From NCBI RefSeq assembly GCF_000812945.1, contig NZ_JSYM01000004.1, positions 147,941-211,940 of the forward strand: a stretch of DNA of 64,000 nucleotides, given 5' to 3'. Shown here one piece after another: positions 55,901 through 64,000 of the stretch. The stretch's first letter is position 1; every line of letters starts with the position of its first letter. Under the pieces are notes generated by a model, which was not told the origin of the DNA, did no database searches, and saw only the letters and a list, made by a program, of their open reading frames with translations. The stretch is from Flavobacterium sp. AED (lineage in GTDB: Bacteria; Bacteroidota; Bacteroidia; Flavobacteriales; Flavobacteriaceae). A program made the position numbers and the translations under genes.

Positions 55901-57900
55901 TTATCTAATGTTGCTCCACTCGCAATAGTAAGAGGTACTGAAACATTAAAAACTTTAATCCCGTTAGAAGTTATAATTCCTGTATTTATAATACTAACAC
56001 CACCTGTTGCTGCAAATGGTGTCTTCCATTCTACACCTGCTGTACGAGCGGTTGCTGTATTATATTGCAAAGTAGCCGTCCCACCATAGATTGGCACTAC
56101 AGAAACCGTAGCCGTTCCTTCCATAGAAAGAATACCGTTTATAGTTGGTACACCTGATAGAGTTTTTGTTCCTGAATTGGAAACCGTAAGATTATTAAAC
56201 GTTGATACTGTAGCTAATGTTTGTGCTACTCCTCCAAAATTGACTGTTCCTGAACCGGCGCTAAAATTAGTTCCAGAACCATTCCAAGCCGTAGCACTTG
56301 TTGAATTCACATTAAGAAGACTCGCACCTCCATTCAATGTTCCATTTGTCAGAGTAATATCGCCGGTAAAAGTATTTGTTAATCCTGTTCCTAAATTTAA
56401 TGCTCCTCCAATTCCATTTATGGTTAATCCAGCTCCATTCACATTACCAACAAAAGTTGCAATCCCTGCTGTTTTTGACATTGACACTAATCCAGTTGTA
56501 GCAAAACCTGCAATACTTTGAATTGCCATAGTATTTGTAATGACAATTGGAGAACTACCTGCGGTAAATGTTCCTCCATTATTAATAAAATTACCCCCAA
56601 AAGTTAATCCTAGATTATTAGTTGTCAACTTTGCACTACTATTAATGATAAGTGGAACTCCAACATTAAAAACTTTAGCAGTATTTAAGCTTATTATTTG
56701 AGCACTATTAAGAATAACACCACCGGCAGCAGAAAATGGAGTAATCCATTCCTCAGAGGTTACCGTTCTTGCATTTGTGGTATCATATTGCAGTGTAGCA
56801 TTCGAACCATAAGTTATAACTCCAGTTGTCACAACCACCACCGCAGTACCTGCAAGAAGAAGTTTTCCATTTACAGTAGGAGTAGTTGAAAATGTTTTTG
56901 TCCCTGAACCTGAAAGCGTAAGATTGTTATAGGTAAGAACAGCTGCTGTTTGATTTCCTAGTCTATAATATTCAACCGTACCTGTACCAGCTACAAATGC
57001 CCCTCCAGTTCCTGAGATGCTTGCTCCAATTCTCAAAATACCGGAACTGCAATCAAGTGTACCTGCAGTTCTAGTCCATGTACTTGAGAAGGTATGCGTA
57101 CCTGACCCTAAGTTTAATGTTCCTCCGGTTCCATTAATTGTTAATCCACCACCATTTACATTTCCTGTAAAAGTAGCTATACCAGCTGTTTTTAGCATAC
57201 TAACAGCTCCTGTTGTAGTAAAACCTTGTATTGTTTGATTAGCTGTTCCTGTAAATTGAACTAGCGCAGATAATAATGTAGCTGTTCCAGAATTAGTATA
57301 ATTCCCTCCTAAAAGCAACCTCCCTGCTCCAGTAAAAGTAAAAGTTCCAGAATTAGTAAAATTTCCTGTACTTATAGTTAATCGACCTGTACTCAAAGTA
57401 AAATTCCCTGAATTTGTAAAATTTCCAGTAAGCGCAACAATACCTGTTGTTCCTGTAAGAGTACCGTTATTTATAAAAGTACCCGTTGCGGTAAGTGTTA
57501 TGTTAGCAATATTTAAAGTGGCCCCTGAGTTTATCGTAACATTTACAATACTAGCATTAGCTCCTAGAGTAACCGTATTCACTCCAGTTGTCGCTATTAT
57601 TACATTATCGCCAGCTACTGGCGCGACACCCCCCATCCATGTTGTCCCAGTTGTCCATGTCCCTCCTGTAGCAGTACTCGTTATAGTCGCTGCATTTGCT
57701 AATGAAAAAGAAAATAAGAAGGAAGAAAAAAATACTATTTTACAAACACAAAGGCTAGGTTTATTATCATAAAATAAAGACAGTAATTTTAAAGAGTTAT
57801 CTCCGGTAGTAACCCTGTCTTTTTTTCTTGCATTTGTTTGAAAAGAAACAGGAAATTTAATTAAAACTAAAAAAAAATGGGGTAATAATTTCTTAATCAT
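52972..57900 (-). CDS. Giant adhesin-like T9SS cargo protein
   Basis: 1642 residues, rich in Thr, Ser, Gly and Asn and nearly free of charge over the first 1100. Short motifs GNFTNSGTFT and larger related blocks (for example GLTINGTGGTLNLGSG and GLTINGIGGALNLGTG, about 239 residues apart) suggest a beta-helix or stacked beta-solenoid, as in filamentous adhesins. From about 1150 it carries the module shared with its neighbours (TFWSS, GIGYLIRSPEG, GVPNNGTISVPV, GNPYPSALDAD, LYFWSHNHRI, IWLNLTNNSLNGSQTLVGYV, AIQARALPF) and a sorting signal ending IISKKVLY. The N terminus is odd: two hydrophobic stretches (4-15 and 53-70) with a charged spacer; cleavage is likely after SLANA near 70. Function unknown; cell-surface adhesion is inferred. 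Confidence 0.82.
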   Translation of the reverse strand: MIKKLLPHFFLVLIKFPVSFQTNARKKDRVTTGDNSLKLLSLFYDNKPSLCVCKIVFFSSFLFSFSLANAATITSTATGGTWTTGTTWMGGVAPVAGDNVIIATTGVNTVTLGANASIVNVTINSGATLNIANITLTATGTFINNGTLTGTTGIVALTGNFTNSGNFTLSTGRLTISTGNFTNSGTFTFTGAGRLLLGGNYTNSGTATLLSALVQFTGTANQTIQGFTTTGAVSMLKTAGIATFTGNVNGGGLTINGTGGTLNLGSGTHTFSSTWTRTAGTLDCSSGILRIGASISGTGGAFVAGTGTVEYYRLGNQTAAVLTYNNLTLSGSGTKTFSTTPTVNGKLLLAGTAVVVVTTGVITYGSNATLQYDTTNARTVTSEEWITPFSAAGGVILNSAQIISLNTAKVFNVGVPLIINSSAKLTTNNLGLTFGGNFINNGGTFTAGSSPIVITNTMAIQSIAGFATTGLVSMSKTAGIATFVGNVNGAGLTINGIGGALNLGTGLTNTFTGDITLTNGTLNGGASLLNVNSTSATAWNGSGTNFSAGSGTVNFGGVAQTLATVSTFNNLTVSNSGTKTLSGVPTINGILSMEGTATVSVVPIYGGTATLQYNTATARTAGVEWKTPFAATGGVSIINTGIITSNGIKVFNVSVPLTIASGATLDNGSFSISGGSTLTVANGGTLKINGASTFPTFTTTTLGVTSTTIYSGNNQTVATKNYGILFLSGSGNKTFAAATTISGDLGINGTAVALFPNGSTSASGTLTLGGTLQTALGSWGGTISAATHTNSTWFGSTTTGVLNVLTSCLPGTWLGSSNTDWNTPGNWCGNSVPTATSDVTITTATNQPIIGATGGICRNITIASGTNLSISGSNTLTLTGNWINNGTFTPNSSNVIFNGVGVQSIGGTSANIFNNLTNSNTGAAVTAVAAITVNNNLNITNMASVLDMSTFALIGGGTFSNSGIGQLKTANSSATPIPLGITWASTVVYNNATGSQTIVGGTYNGSPSLQLDNTSGTQVASASIVTGAQFNMSNGGAPVFDMNGFNLTANAINIVAPNAVLDMRSGSLAYTTVPSMDGTVRFSGVTNGKAFESGTVEYYGLTQTVTSGNYYDLLFSGINGVYTMASNINIDNTLDITNGAVTLQPSLTLTVGDKVTVINPGKLTLENNSSLIQTTFTGSNTGNIIVKRNTTPLLLYDFTFWSSATSGPQTLFDFSPNTLGDKYFIYDNDYANVNASTTVFEPGIGYLIRSPEGTSTSTPTVNTSFMFTGVPNNGTISVPVTVRTSGPDIGTGERLVGNPYPSALDADDFIDANITTGTGTQTISGTLYFWSHNHRIVANNYDDTDFATYTKAGGVGVFSGTGNILAPTRYIASGQGFFVEVDADGDVVFDNSMRDINNTNTNFYRSASISKKQDDAGESNRIWLNLTNNSLNGSQTLVGYVTNATNDFDPGYDGLVYNDTHPYSLYSILGTDKLAIQARALPFVDTDSVPLGYAINVAGNATIAIDHVDGLFLDNQNIYLEDKVLNIVHDIKAAPYDFNSAIGTFNDRFVLRYTDKTLGTGSFESNDTSVLISKDKNELKVKSELENIKRVTVFDLIGRKVFDKEAVNSNEFRTSTITLNKQTVIVKVTLTNGQIISKKVLY

Positions 57901-58090
57901 ATTTGTTTGGAATTTACATAAAATCTTTTACCGTTCTATGGTATTTTAGCAAAAGACGATTCTTACAAAAACATAAAAAAATAATATATAAACAAAATTA
58001 AACCGTTTAAAGACAATTATATCAGTTTAAAAGCTATTTTATTATATATACGTATCGTTTAGGGATTTAGATTAGAAAAATTGCAAATAA

Positions 58091-58129
58091 AAAAAAGCGC
58101 ATTTTGTTTCAACAAAATGCGCTTTTTTT
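58091..58129 (-). terminator. Terminator of the 926-residue T9SS gene
   Basis: GCGCATTTTGTT pairs with AACAAAATGCGC (12 bp) between A-run and T-run. It lies just past the gene end on the minus strand. Confidence 0.88.
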
Positions 58130-58147
58130 ATAATACTTGAAGCCGTT

Positions 58148-60928
58148 TTAATAAATAATTTTCTTTGTTACAGTTTTACCATTTTCTAATATAATTTTAA
58201 CAAGCAAGACTTGATCATTCATGACTAAATTTGGTAGTACTAATTTATTGGCATCAATATTTATTTTTTCATATACTGTTCTACCCAACAAATCATATAC
58301 CTCAACTTTATTTATCACTTCAACCGATGAATCTATTTTTATCAGTTTATTTTTATTAGAGACTAAAACGGCACTATCTCCTTTATCAAAAGTGCCAGTC
58401 CCTAAAGTTTTATCAGTAAACCGCAATACAAAACGATCATTGAAAGTACCTGATTCTGTAGTAAAAGTATAAGGTCCATCTTTTAAGTTTTTAATACTAT
58501 TTGTATTCTTGTCTTCAATAAAAACATCTTGAGACGCAAACAATCCATCAACTTCATCAATATCTATAGAAAAGGCACCTTCAATAGTAGAACTAAAGCC
58601 TAATGAAACCTCATCATTTTCATCAAAAGGCAGAGCCCTCCCTTGTATGGTTAAATTTTTATCTTCATTTACACTGTAAAAATCGATAAACTGGTTTCCA
58701 TCAAAACTCTCTCCATCAAAAGAATTATCATATCCATTAGTAGCATTTGCTACATAACCCAGTAAAGTTTGTTTGAAAGCCCCTTTTGCATTAGACAAAC
58801 TCAACCAAACACGATGTTTATCAACAACCTCTAATTGTTTTCTATTTTTTTTAGTACTAAATTTAAAAAAACTTGAATTTTGCCCAGCCTTACGCATATT
58901 GTTATTAAATAAAATAGTCCCAGTTCCGCTAATTCTTCCAGTAATAAAAAATGCCTGCCCAGAAGCAATATTCCCGTCTGACACAGTATTATTAACCCCC
59001 GAACTAATGGCTTTTGTAGTTTCTGTCCCTCCTGTTAAGTTATAAGAAGCATAATCATCCGATGTATATAGATTATTAGTTATAGCCGTATTATGAGTCC
59101 AAAAATAAATAGTCCCGTCCAAAGCACTCAAATTAGCAGTTAAAAACAAATTAGCATCTATTGCAGATGGATATGGATTCCCAATAAGATGAGAGGTTTC
59201 AGCTGAAAAAGAAGTTGGCACAGATATAGAAATATCTCCATTATTTGGGACACCTACAAAAGAGGCTTCATAAACTGACCTAGAACTCGCTGAATAATTT
59301 TCTGGTCCCTGAATAATGTATCCCTTACCCAAAACCATGGTAGCTGTAGGTGCTGCTCCAACCCATGAATCTGAAGCTCCATCAAAAGAATAAAACTTGT
59401 CAGAAGAAGTATTAGGAGAAACATTTATCAATTGTTGATTCCCTACTGGTGACGACCAATAGGTATAATCAGAATTTAGAATTGCTGTAGTTTTTCGTTT
59501 GTAGATTATGCTCCCAGAATTAGCAACATTATTTATTTGCAATAAACTTGCATTATTTTCAAATGTCAACGACCCTCCCGTTACATTAACACCATTAGTT
59601 ATCGTTAAAGTATTTAAAAAGACTACAGCTCCTGAAGTTACTTGGCAAGAACAACCAGCCAAATCAGATGAAGAGGTATAACCCCCACTAAAGACAATAT
59701 TTTTTGCACTCGTGGGTGTTCCATTTGACCATGATGTTCCATTCCAAGTAGTGGTCAATGATAATATCACCACATTGCTCGAGGCTAATGAAGTGCATGT
59801 TCCATTAGACACGGTATAGTTATAGGTTCCTGCAGATAGACCGGAAATAGTGGCATTAGTCCCCGTTCCAGTTATACCTCCCGGATTTAATGTCCAAGTC
59901 CCAGTCGCTGGTAAACCACTTAAAACTACACTACCCGTTGGCAAAGCACAAGTAGGCGGAGTTATTGTTCCTACACTAGGAGCTGATGGTGATGTGTTTA
60001 CCGTAAGCACCCCATAGTTACCATTCTTTATACAAGAAGCCGATGTGATTTTTGCTCTGTATTTATATTTATCCATTGTAACTGTAATACCGCTAACAGT
60101 TAGCGTTGTTGTAGTTACTCCTGAATAAATAGCATCGTTTGTTAAATCATACCAACCCGAACCATTATTCGTATTAATCTGCCATTGATACGCAGGAGAG
60201 GCCCCGGAGGTAGCTGTTGTAAATACCGCATTATACCCAGAACACACAGTAACATTCAACGGATCAGTAGTTGTAAATGAACAACTTCCTCCGTATATAA
60301 TCGCATTAACTAAAGCCACTAGGACCGTGGTCTCTGTTGGGCTTGTTACTTGAGTCCCAGGTACAACATTAGGAACAAACAAAGAGGGATCAATTGTTAC
60401 TGATGCATGAGGATTTACAGCATAAATTTGTTGATACCCATCACCTCCGGCTGTATCAAATAAACCAGCAATATTTCCCCCTACTACAACATTTCCCTGC
60501 TTTTGTAATGTAGAAGTCAAAACACTGGTAAGATCACCAGCTATAACAACATTACTTTTCCAAAAATCAGTTGTCCCGTTATTAACATAATCACCATAAA
60601 CTACAAGAGTGGTTAAGTCACTCCCAGAACCCATATCAAATATTCCTCCAGTATTGACCGTAAAATCATCATAAACAGTAAGCCGTTTAGTATCACTGAT
60701 TGTCAAAATGCCAGAAATACTTAGGGTTTTAGCAAATGAATCAGCCGATATATTAACAATTTTTCCAAAAGGTATTACTACATCATGAGCTGCTGTTGGT
60801 ACTAAATTCAAAGACCACTTTGAAGCCGTATTCCAATCACCATTTAATCCTGTATATGTATTTGTTTGTCCATTCACACGTATTTGGAAAAACATAAAAA
60901 AAACAACTATGGGTAAAAATTTTTTCAT
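58148..60928 (-). CDS. T9SS cargo protein with Ig-like domains and shared C-terminal module
   Basis: 926 residues with signal peptide MKKFLPIVVFFMFFQIRVNG. The N-terminal third (GLNGDWNTASKWSLNLVPTAAHDVVIP) is a beta-solenoid-like start also found in other gliding-bacteria surface proteins; then Ig-like regions, one of them (TPPTCALPTGSVVLSGLPATGTWTLNPGG) related to the 79-residue repeats of the next gene. From about residue 395 the shared module begins (WNGTSWSNGTPTSAKNIVFSGG, CSCQV, TFENNASLLQ, DYTYWSSPVGNQQLINVSPNT, GNPYPSAIDANLFL, TIYFWTHNTAITNN, ASGQAFFITG, GESFDGNQFIDFYSVNEDKN) and the end is a type C-like sorting signal (VEVYDLLGRTVY to TKKIIY). Surface or released; function unknown. 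Confidence 0.85.
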   Translation of the reverse strand: MKKFLPIVVFFMFFQIRVNGQTNTYTGLNGDWNTASKWSLNLVPTAAHDVVIPFGKIVNISADSFAKTLSISGILTISDTKRLTVYDDFTVNTGGIFDMGSGSDLTTLVVYGDYVNNGTTDFWKSNVVIAGDLTSVLTSTLQKQGNVVVGGNIAGLFDTAGGDGYQQIYAVNPHASVTIDPSLFVPNVVPGTQVTSPTETTVLVALVNAIIYGGSCSFTTTDPLNVTVCSGYNAVFTTATSGASPAYQWQINTNNGSGWYDLTNDAIYSGVTTTTLTVSGITVTMDKYKYRAKITSASCIKNGNYGVLTVNTSPSAPSVGTITPPTCALPTGSVVLSGLPATGTWTLNPGGITGTGTNATISGLSAGTYNYTVSNGTCTSLASSNVVILSLTTTWNGTSWSNGTPTSAKNIVFSGGYTSSSDLAGCSCQVTSGAVVFLNTLTITNGVNVTGGSLTFENNASLLQINNVANSGSIIYKRKTTAILNSDYTYWSSPVGNQQLINVSPNTSSDKFYSFDGASDSWVGAAPTATMVLGKGYIIQGPENYSASSRSVYEASFVGVPNNGDISISVPTSFSAETSHLIGNPYPSAIDANLFLTANLSALDGTIYFWTHNTAITNNLYTSDDYASYNLTGGTETTKAISSGVNNTVSDGNIASGQAFFITGRISGTGTILFNNNMRKAGQNSSFFKFSTKKNRKQLEVVDKHRVWLSLSNAKGAFKQTLLGYVANATNGYDNSFDGESFDGNQFIDFYSVNEDKNLTIQGRALPFDENDEVSLGFSSTIEGAFSIDIDEVDGLFASQDVFIEDKNTNSIKNLKDGPYTFTTESGTFNDRFVLRFTDKTLGTGTFDKGDSAVLVSNKNKLIKIDSSVEVINKVEVYDLLGRTVYEKINIDANKLVLPNLVMNDQVLLVKIILENGKTVTKKIIY

Positions 60929-61475
60929 AATTCATCGTTTTTAAGATTCTTTAATAAACGCTTACTATAATTACTACATTATAATATCTATGATTTTGAA
61001 AATTTTAGGATTATCAATCCCTTTTTTAAGCTATTTACATCGTTTATTAATTCAAACTAATCAATATTACGAAGCTAATCCTATGGTTTATTCTATACCT
61101 AAGTATCTCTACTTAAGATTTATGGTGAATTTTATTTAGATAAATTATAGAATCTGTTCAAAATATAATTACAATAGATATTTATTATAATTGTCTCTTT
61201 TCATCATCTGATTCATTTATGCATTAATAACGATTTGTCAGTTTAAGTATCACAATAAAATTATAAAAAAAATCGACAAAACGCCATTTTATCAGTCAAA
61301 ATACGTTTTTTTTATAAATTATTTTATATTTCATAAGAAAAATACTCAAAAAAAATCCCGCTCTAATACAAATTAGAACGGGTTTTTATTATAAAGGTGC
61401 AGGATTTAATGCGCTATAAGGACCTGAAAAAGCGCAAATACCTGATTACAAGTATATATTATTTTTTAATTCTCT
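60929..61475. other. Intergenic region between two T9SS genes
   Basis: A 547-bp, very AT-rich gap. It contains the terminator of the right-hand gene (61351-61388) and presumably the promoter of the 926-residue gene on its left. I see no ORF, RNA gene or clear TAnnTTTG match at a good position. Confidence 0.6.
61351..61388 (-). terminator. Terminator of the rightmost T9SS gene
   Basis: CCCGCTCTAAT pairs with ATTAGAACGGG (one C-A mismatch), A-run on the left, T-run on the right. About 90 bases past the stop at 61476. Confidence 0.82.
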
Positions 61476-64000
61476 TTAATAAATAATTTTCTTAGTCACT
61501 GTTTTGCCATTTTGCAATAAAATTTTAACAAGCAATACTTGATTATTTATGACTAAATTAGATATTGTTAATTCATTTAAATCTACATCTATTTTTTGAT
61601 AAACCGATCTTCCCAACAGGTCATACACCTGAACTTTATTTATCATCTCAACGGATGAATTGATTTTTATTAGTTTATTCTTATTAGAAACCAAAATCGT
61701 TTTTTCCAATGTTTCAAAGCTATCCGTATCTAAAGTTTTATTAGTATTGGTATATCGCAATACAAAACGATCATTGAAAGTACCCGATTCAGTAGTAAAA
61801 GTATAAGGTCCTTCTTTTAAGTTTTTAATACTATTTGTATTCTTGTCTTCAATAAAAACATCTTGAGACGTAAACAATCCATCAACTTCATCAATACCTA
61901 TAGAAAAGGCACCTTCAATAGTAGAACTAAAGCCTAAAGAGACCACATCGTCTTCATCAAAAGGCAAAGCCCTTCCTTGTATGGTTAAATTTTTATCTTC
62001 ATTTACACTGTAAAAATCGACAAACTGGTTTCCATCAAAACTCTCTCCATCAAAAGAATTATCATATCCATTAGTAGCATTAGTAACATAACCAAGTAAG
62101 GTTTGCTTAAAAGCGCCTTCTGCATTGGTTAGATTAAGCCAAATTCTATGTTTTTCTATTAAACTTGTAGTTTTTGAATTAGTCATCTTGAAAAACTGAG
62201 AATTATCTCCTGTTATACTACCTACACCAACCCTCATACTATTATTGAATGTAGCAGTGCCACTAGCCTTACCTGTAGCAAAAAATCCCTGCCCTGATCC
62301 AATTTTACCGGAAGGTTTTTGCCCACCATTTGGAGCAACAGTACCTCCTTGTAAATAGGCTACACCATCTGTTCCAACTCCCCCTGTAAGATTATAAGAA
62401 GCGTAATCATTAGAAGAATAAACGTTATTGGCGATAGCCGTACTATGTGTCCAGAAATAAAGAGTTCCATCCAAAACCGAACTATTATCCGTTAAAAACT
62501 TATCTGCATCTAAAGCAGATGGATATGGATTTCCTATAAGATTTGAGCTGTCTAATCCTCCAATTGAAACAGTGATTGTTCCATTATTTGGTACACCTTT
62601 AAAATTAGCTTCGTACAAGCCAGGAGGCGTTGGTGCAACATAATTTTCAGGACCCCGAATAATATAACCAATCCCTTTTACCATATTATTTCCCGAATTT
62701 TCCGGGGTCCAAACATCTAATATAGCATTATAAGAAAAAAACTTATCATAAAGGGTGTTTGGGGATACATTATACAATGTTTGTGGGGACACTGGAGAAG
62801 ACCAATAGGTGTAGTCAAATTTACTTATTGAGTTCGTTTGTCTTCTATAAGTTATACTACCGGTATTTATTGCAGCATCATTTATTTGCACTAAACTAGA
62901 ATTATTCTCAAATGTTAGGGTTCCAGTACCTAAAACAGTAACCTCATTAGTTATTTTTAGAGTTCCACCAGATAAAATAGTTACCGATTTACCTGAATTT
63001 ACCTGACAAGAACAAGCATTGATATTAGTCGCTGAAGAATAAAATCCATCAAAAATTATTTTATCAGAACTTGTTGGGGCTAATCCAGTAGACCATACAG
63101 AACCATTCCAAGTATTAATAGCCTGATTATTAATAGTTACACCAGATGATGCTACAGAAGTACAAGTTCCCAGTGTAGCTGTTAAGGTATAACTTCCACT
63201 TGGTGCAGTCACTGTATTTCCGGAAATTGTAACTCCAGCTGATGGACTTGCAGTATAAGTATAAGATGCATTATAATTAGTTATTGTAAAACTTCCTGTT
63301 GAGGTGCTACAGGTTGGCTGTATTACAGTGCTTAGAATAGGTTGTACTGGTGTTGTAGGTTGCGCATTAATGGTTACACCAGATGATGCTACTGAGGTAC
63401 AAGTTCCCAATGTAGCCGTTAAGGTATAGCTTCCAGTTGGCGCAGTTACTGTATTTCCCGAAATTACAACCCCAGTTGATGGACTTGCAGCATAAGTATA
63501 AAATGCATTATAATTAGTTATTGTAAAACTTCCTGTTGAGGCGCTACAGGTTGGCTGTATTGCAGTGCTTAGAATAGGTTGTACTGGTGTTGTAGGTTGC
63601 GCATTAATGGTTACACCAGATGATGCTACAGAAGTACAAGTTCCCAGTGTAGCCGTTAAGGTATAACTTCCAGTTGGTGCAGTTACTGTATTTCCTGAAA
63701 TTACAACTCCAGCTGATGGACTTGCAACATACGTATAAGATGCATTATAATTAGTTATTGTAAAACTTCCTGTTGAGGCGCTACAGGTTGGCTGTATTAC
63801 AGTGCTTAGAATAGGTTGTACTGGTGTTGCAGGTTGCGCATTAATGGTTACACCAGATGATGCTACTGAGGTACAAGTTCCCAGTGTAGCCGTTAAGGCA
63901 TAACTTCCTGTTGGAGCAGTTACTGTATTTCCTGAAATTACAACCCCAGTTGATGGACTTGCAGCATAGGTATAAGATGCATTATAATTAGTTATTGTAA
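61476..64000 (-). CDS. T9SS cargo protein with 79-residue tandem repeats (5' end beyond window)
   Basis: The frame is open from the stop at 61476 to the right edge, so at least 841 residues are present and the start lies outside. The Met-like codon at 63410 is an internal TTG (Leu in the repeat) and not the start. The right part consists of 79-residue repeats with QPTCSTSTGSFTITNYNAS and SGNTVTAPSGSYTLTATLGT and two cysteines each, Ig-like in character. Then comes the module shared with the three genes to the left (WNGSVWSTGLAPTSSDKI, CSCQV, YTYWSSPVSPQTLYNVSPNT, GNPYPSALDADKFL, TLYFWTHSTAIANN, GESFDGNQFVDFYSVNEDKN) and a sorting signal ending TVTKKIIY. The 3' part is nearly identical in DNA to that of the 926-residue gene. 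Surface protein of unknown function. Confidence 0.83.
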   Translation of the reverse strand, partial: TITNYNASYTYAASPSTGVVISGNTVTAPTGSYALTATLGTCTSVASSGVTINAQPATPVQPILSTVIQPTCSASTGSFTITNYNASYTYVASPSAGVVISGNTVTAPTGSYTLTATLGTCTSVASSGVTINAQPTTPVQPILSTAIQPTCSASTGSFTITNYNAFYTYAASPSTGVVISGNTVTAPTGSYTLTATLGTCTSVASSGVTINAQPTTPVQPILSTVIQPTCSTSTGSFTITNYNASYTYTASPSAGVTISGNTVTAPSGSYTLTATLGTCTSVASSGVTINNQAINTWNGSVWSTGLAPTSSDKIIFDGFYSSATNINACSCQVNSGKSVTILSGGTLKITNEVTVLGTGTLTFENNSSLVQINDAAINTGSITYRRQTNSISKFDYTYWSSPVSPQTLYNVSPNTLYDKFFSYNAILDVWTPENSGNNMVKGIGYIIRGPENYVAPTPPGLYEANFKGVPNNGTITVSIGGLDSSNLIGNPYPSALDADKFLTDNSSVLDGTLYFWTHSTAIANNVYSSNDYASYNLTGGVGTDGVAYLQGGTVAPNGGQKPSGKIGSGQGFFATGKASGTATFNNSMRVGVGSITGDNSQFFKMTNSKTTSLIEKHRIWLNLTNAEGAFKQTLLGYVTNATNGYDNSFDGESFDGNQFVDFYSVNEDKNLTIQGRALPFDEDDVVSLGFSSTIEGAFSIGIDEVDGLFTSQDVFIEDKNTNSIKNLKEGPYTFTTESGTFNDRFVLRYTNTNKTLDTDSFETLEKTILVSNKNKLIKINSSVEMINKVQVYDLLGRSVYQKIDVDLNELTISNLVINNQVLLVKILLQNGKTVTKKIIY
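63129..64000 (-). repeat. Tandem 237-bp coding repeats
   Basis: Copies start at about 63129, 63366, 63603 and 63840, the last cut by the window edge. The period is exactly 237 bp (79 codons). The three right-hand copies differ at only a few bases; the leftmost is slightly more diverged. The array encodes the Ig-like repeats of the rightmost T9SS protein. Confidence 0.92.

Noticed and set aside
55760..57772. Several plus-strand open frames of 70-115 codons opposite the giant adhesin
   Set aside because: They are shadows caused by the low-stop, Thr/Gly-rich repeat coding of the minus-strand gene; their Val/Pro-rich translations have no domain character or start context.
63408..63410. Apparent start codon of the rightmost T9SS gene
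   Set aside because: It is a TTG coding for Leu in the repeat (LGTCTS); the frame stays open to the window edge through further repeat copies.
48821..64000. Treating the tandem coding repeats as a CRISPR array or mobile element
   Set aside because: The repeats are in frame, much longer than CRISPR units, without unique spacers, and no transposase or cas gene is present.

Overview
The window is AT-rich chromosomal DNA from a member of the Bacteroidota, most likely Flavobacterium or a close relative. The evidence is: two SusC/SusD pairs, TAnnTTTG-type -7 promoter elements, little Shine-Dalgarno signal, lipoprotein signals typical of the phylum, and several large surface proteins with type IX secretion (T9SS) C-terminal signals. 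The genus is an inference from protein style and gene content; no rRNA is present.

Left part, 1-12.9 kb: a galactose / beta-galactoside utilisation locus on the minus strand. The order of transcription is galM, a GH2 glycosidase, galK, galT, susC, susD and a second GH2 beta-galactosidase cut by the left edge. A GntR-type regulator with a probable sugar-binding domain is read divergently from galM. A direct repeat TACCAGT-N3-TACCAGT lies between the two and is a candidate operator.

Middle part, 13.0-39.4 kb: an L-arabinose / arabinan regulon. It holds a transketolase-transaldolase pair, a Nudix-type regulator resembling Bacteroides AraR (NrtR family) with a degenerate Nudix box, a polysaccharide utilisation locus (susC, susD, GH51, three GH43, GH127, GH51), the catabolic operon araB-araD-araA with a lipoprotein mutarotase, and a GH97 enzyme on the opposite strand. 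Six copies of a 21-bp palindrome, TAAGTGT-N7-ACACTTA or close variants, sit in the promoters of tkt-tal, araR, the PUL (two copies), araBDA and GH97. I infer that these are AraR operators and that they tie the whole set into one regulon. Proposed flow: arabinan is cut outside and in the periplasm by GH43/GH51/GH127 (perhaps GH97 for arabinopyranose), arabinose is mutarotated and imported, AraA-AraB-AraD give xylulose 5-phosphate, and Tkt/Tal pass the carbon to glycolysis. No inner-membrane arabinose permease is in the window.

Right-centre part, 39.5-48.8 kb: housekeeping genes. These are tRNA-Leu(CAA), prs, rplY, pth, ribF and bioB, together with a T9SS-secreted reprolysin-like metalloprotease and a tandem pair of small membrane proteins of unknown function.

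Right part, 48.8-64.0 kb: four consecutive minus-strand genes for very large secreted proteins. Each has a different N-terminal head (14 delta-60 propeller repeats; long adhesin-like repeats; Ig-like domains; 79-residue tandem repeats) joined to the same C-terminal module of about 400-500 residues, which ends in a T9SS signal of the kind finishing in KKIIY or KKVLY. The last gene runs off the right edge inside near-identical 237-bp repeats. This head-swapping family is the least explained part of the window.
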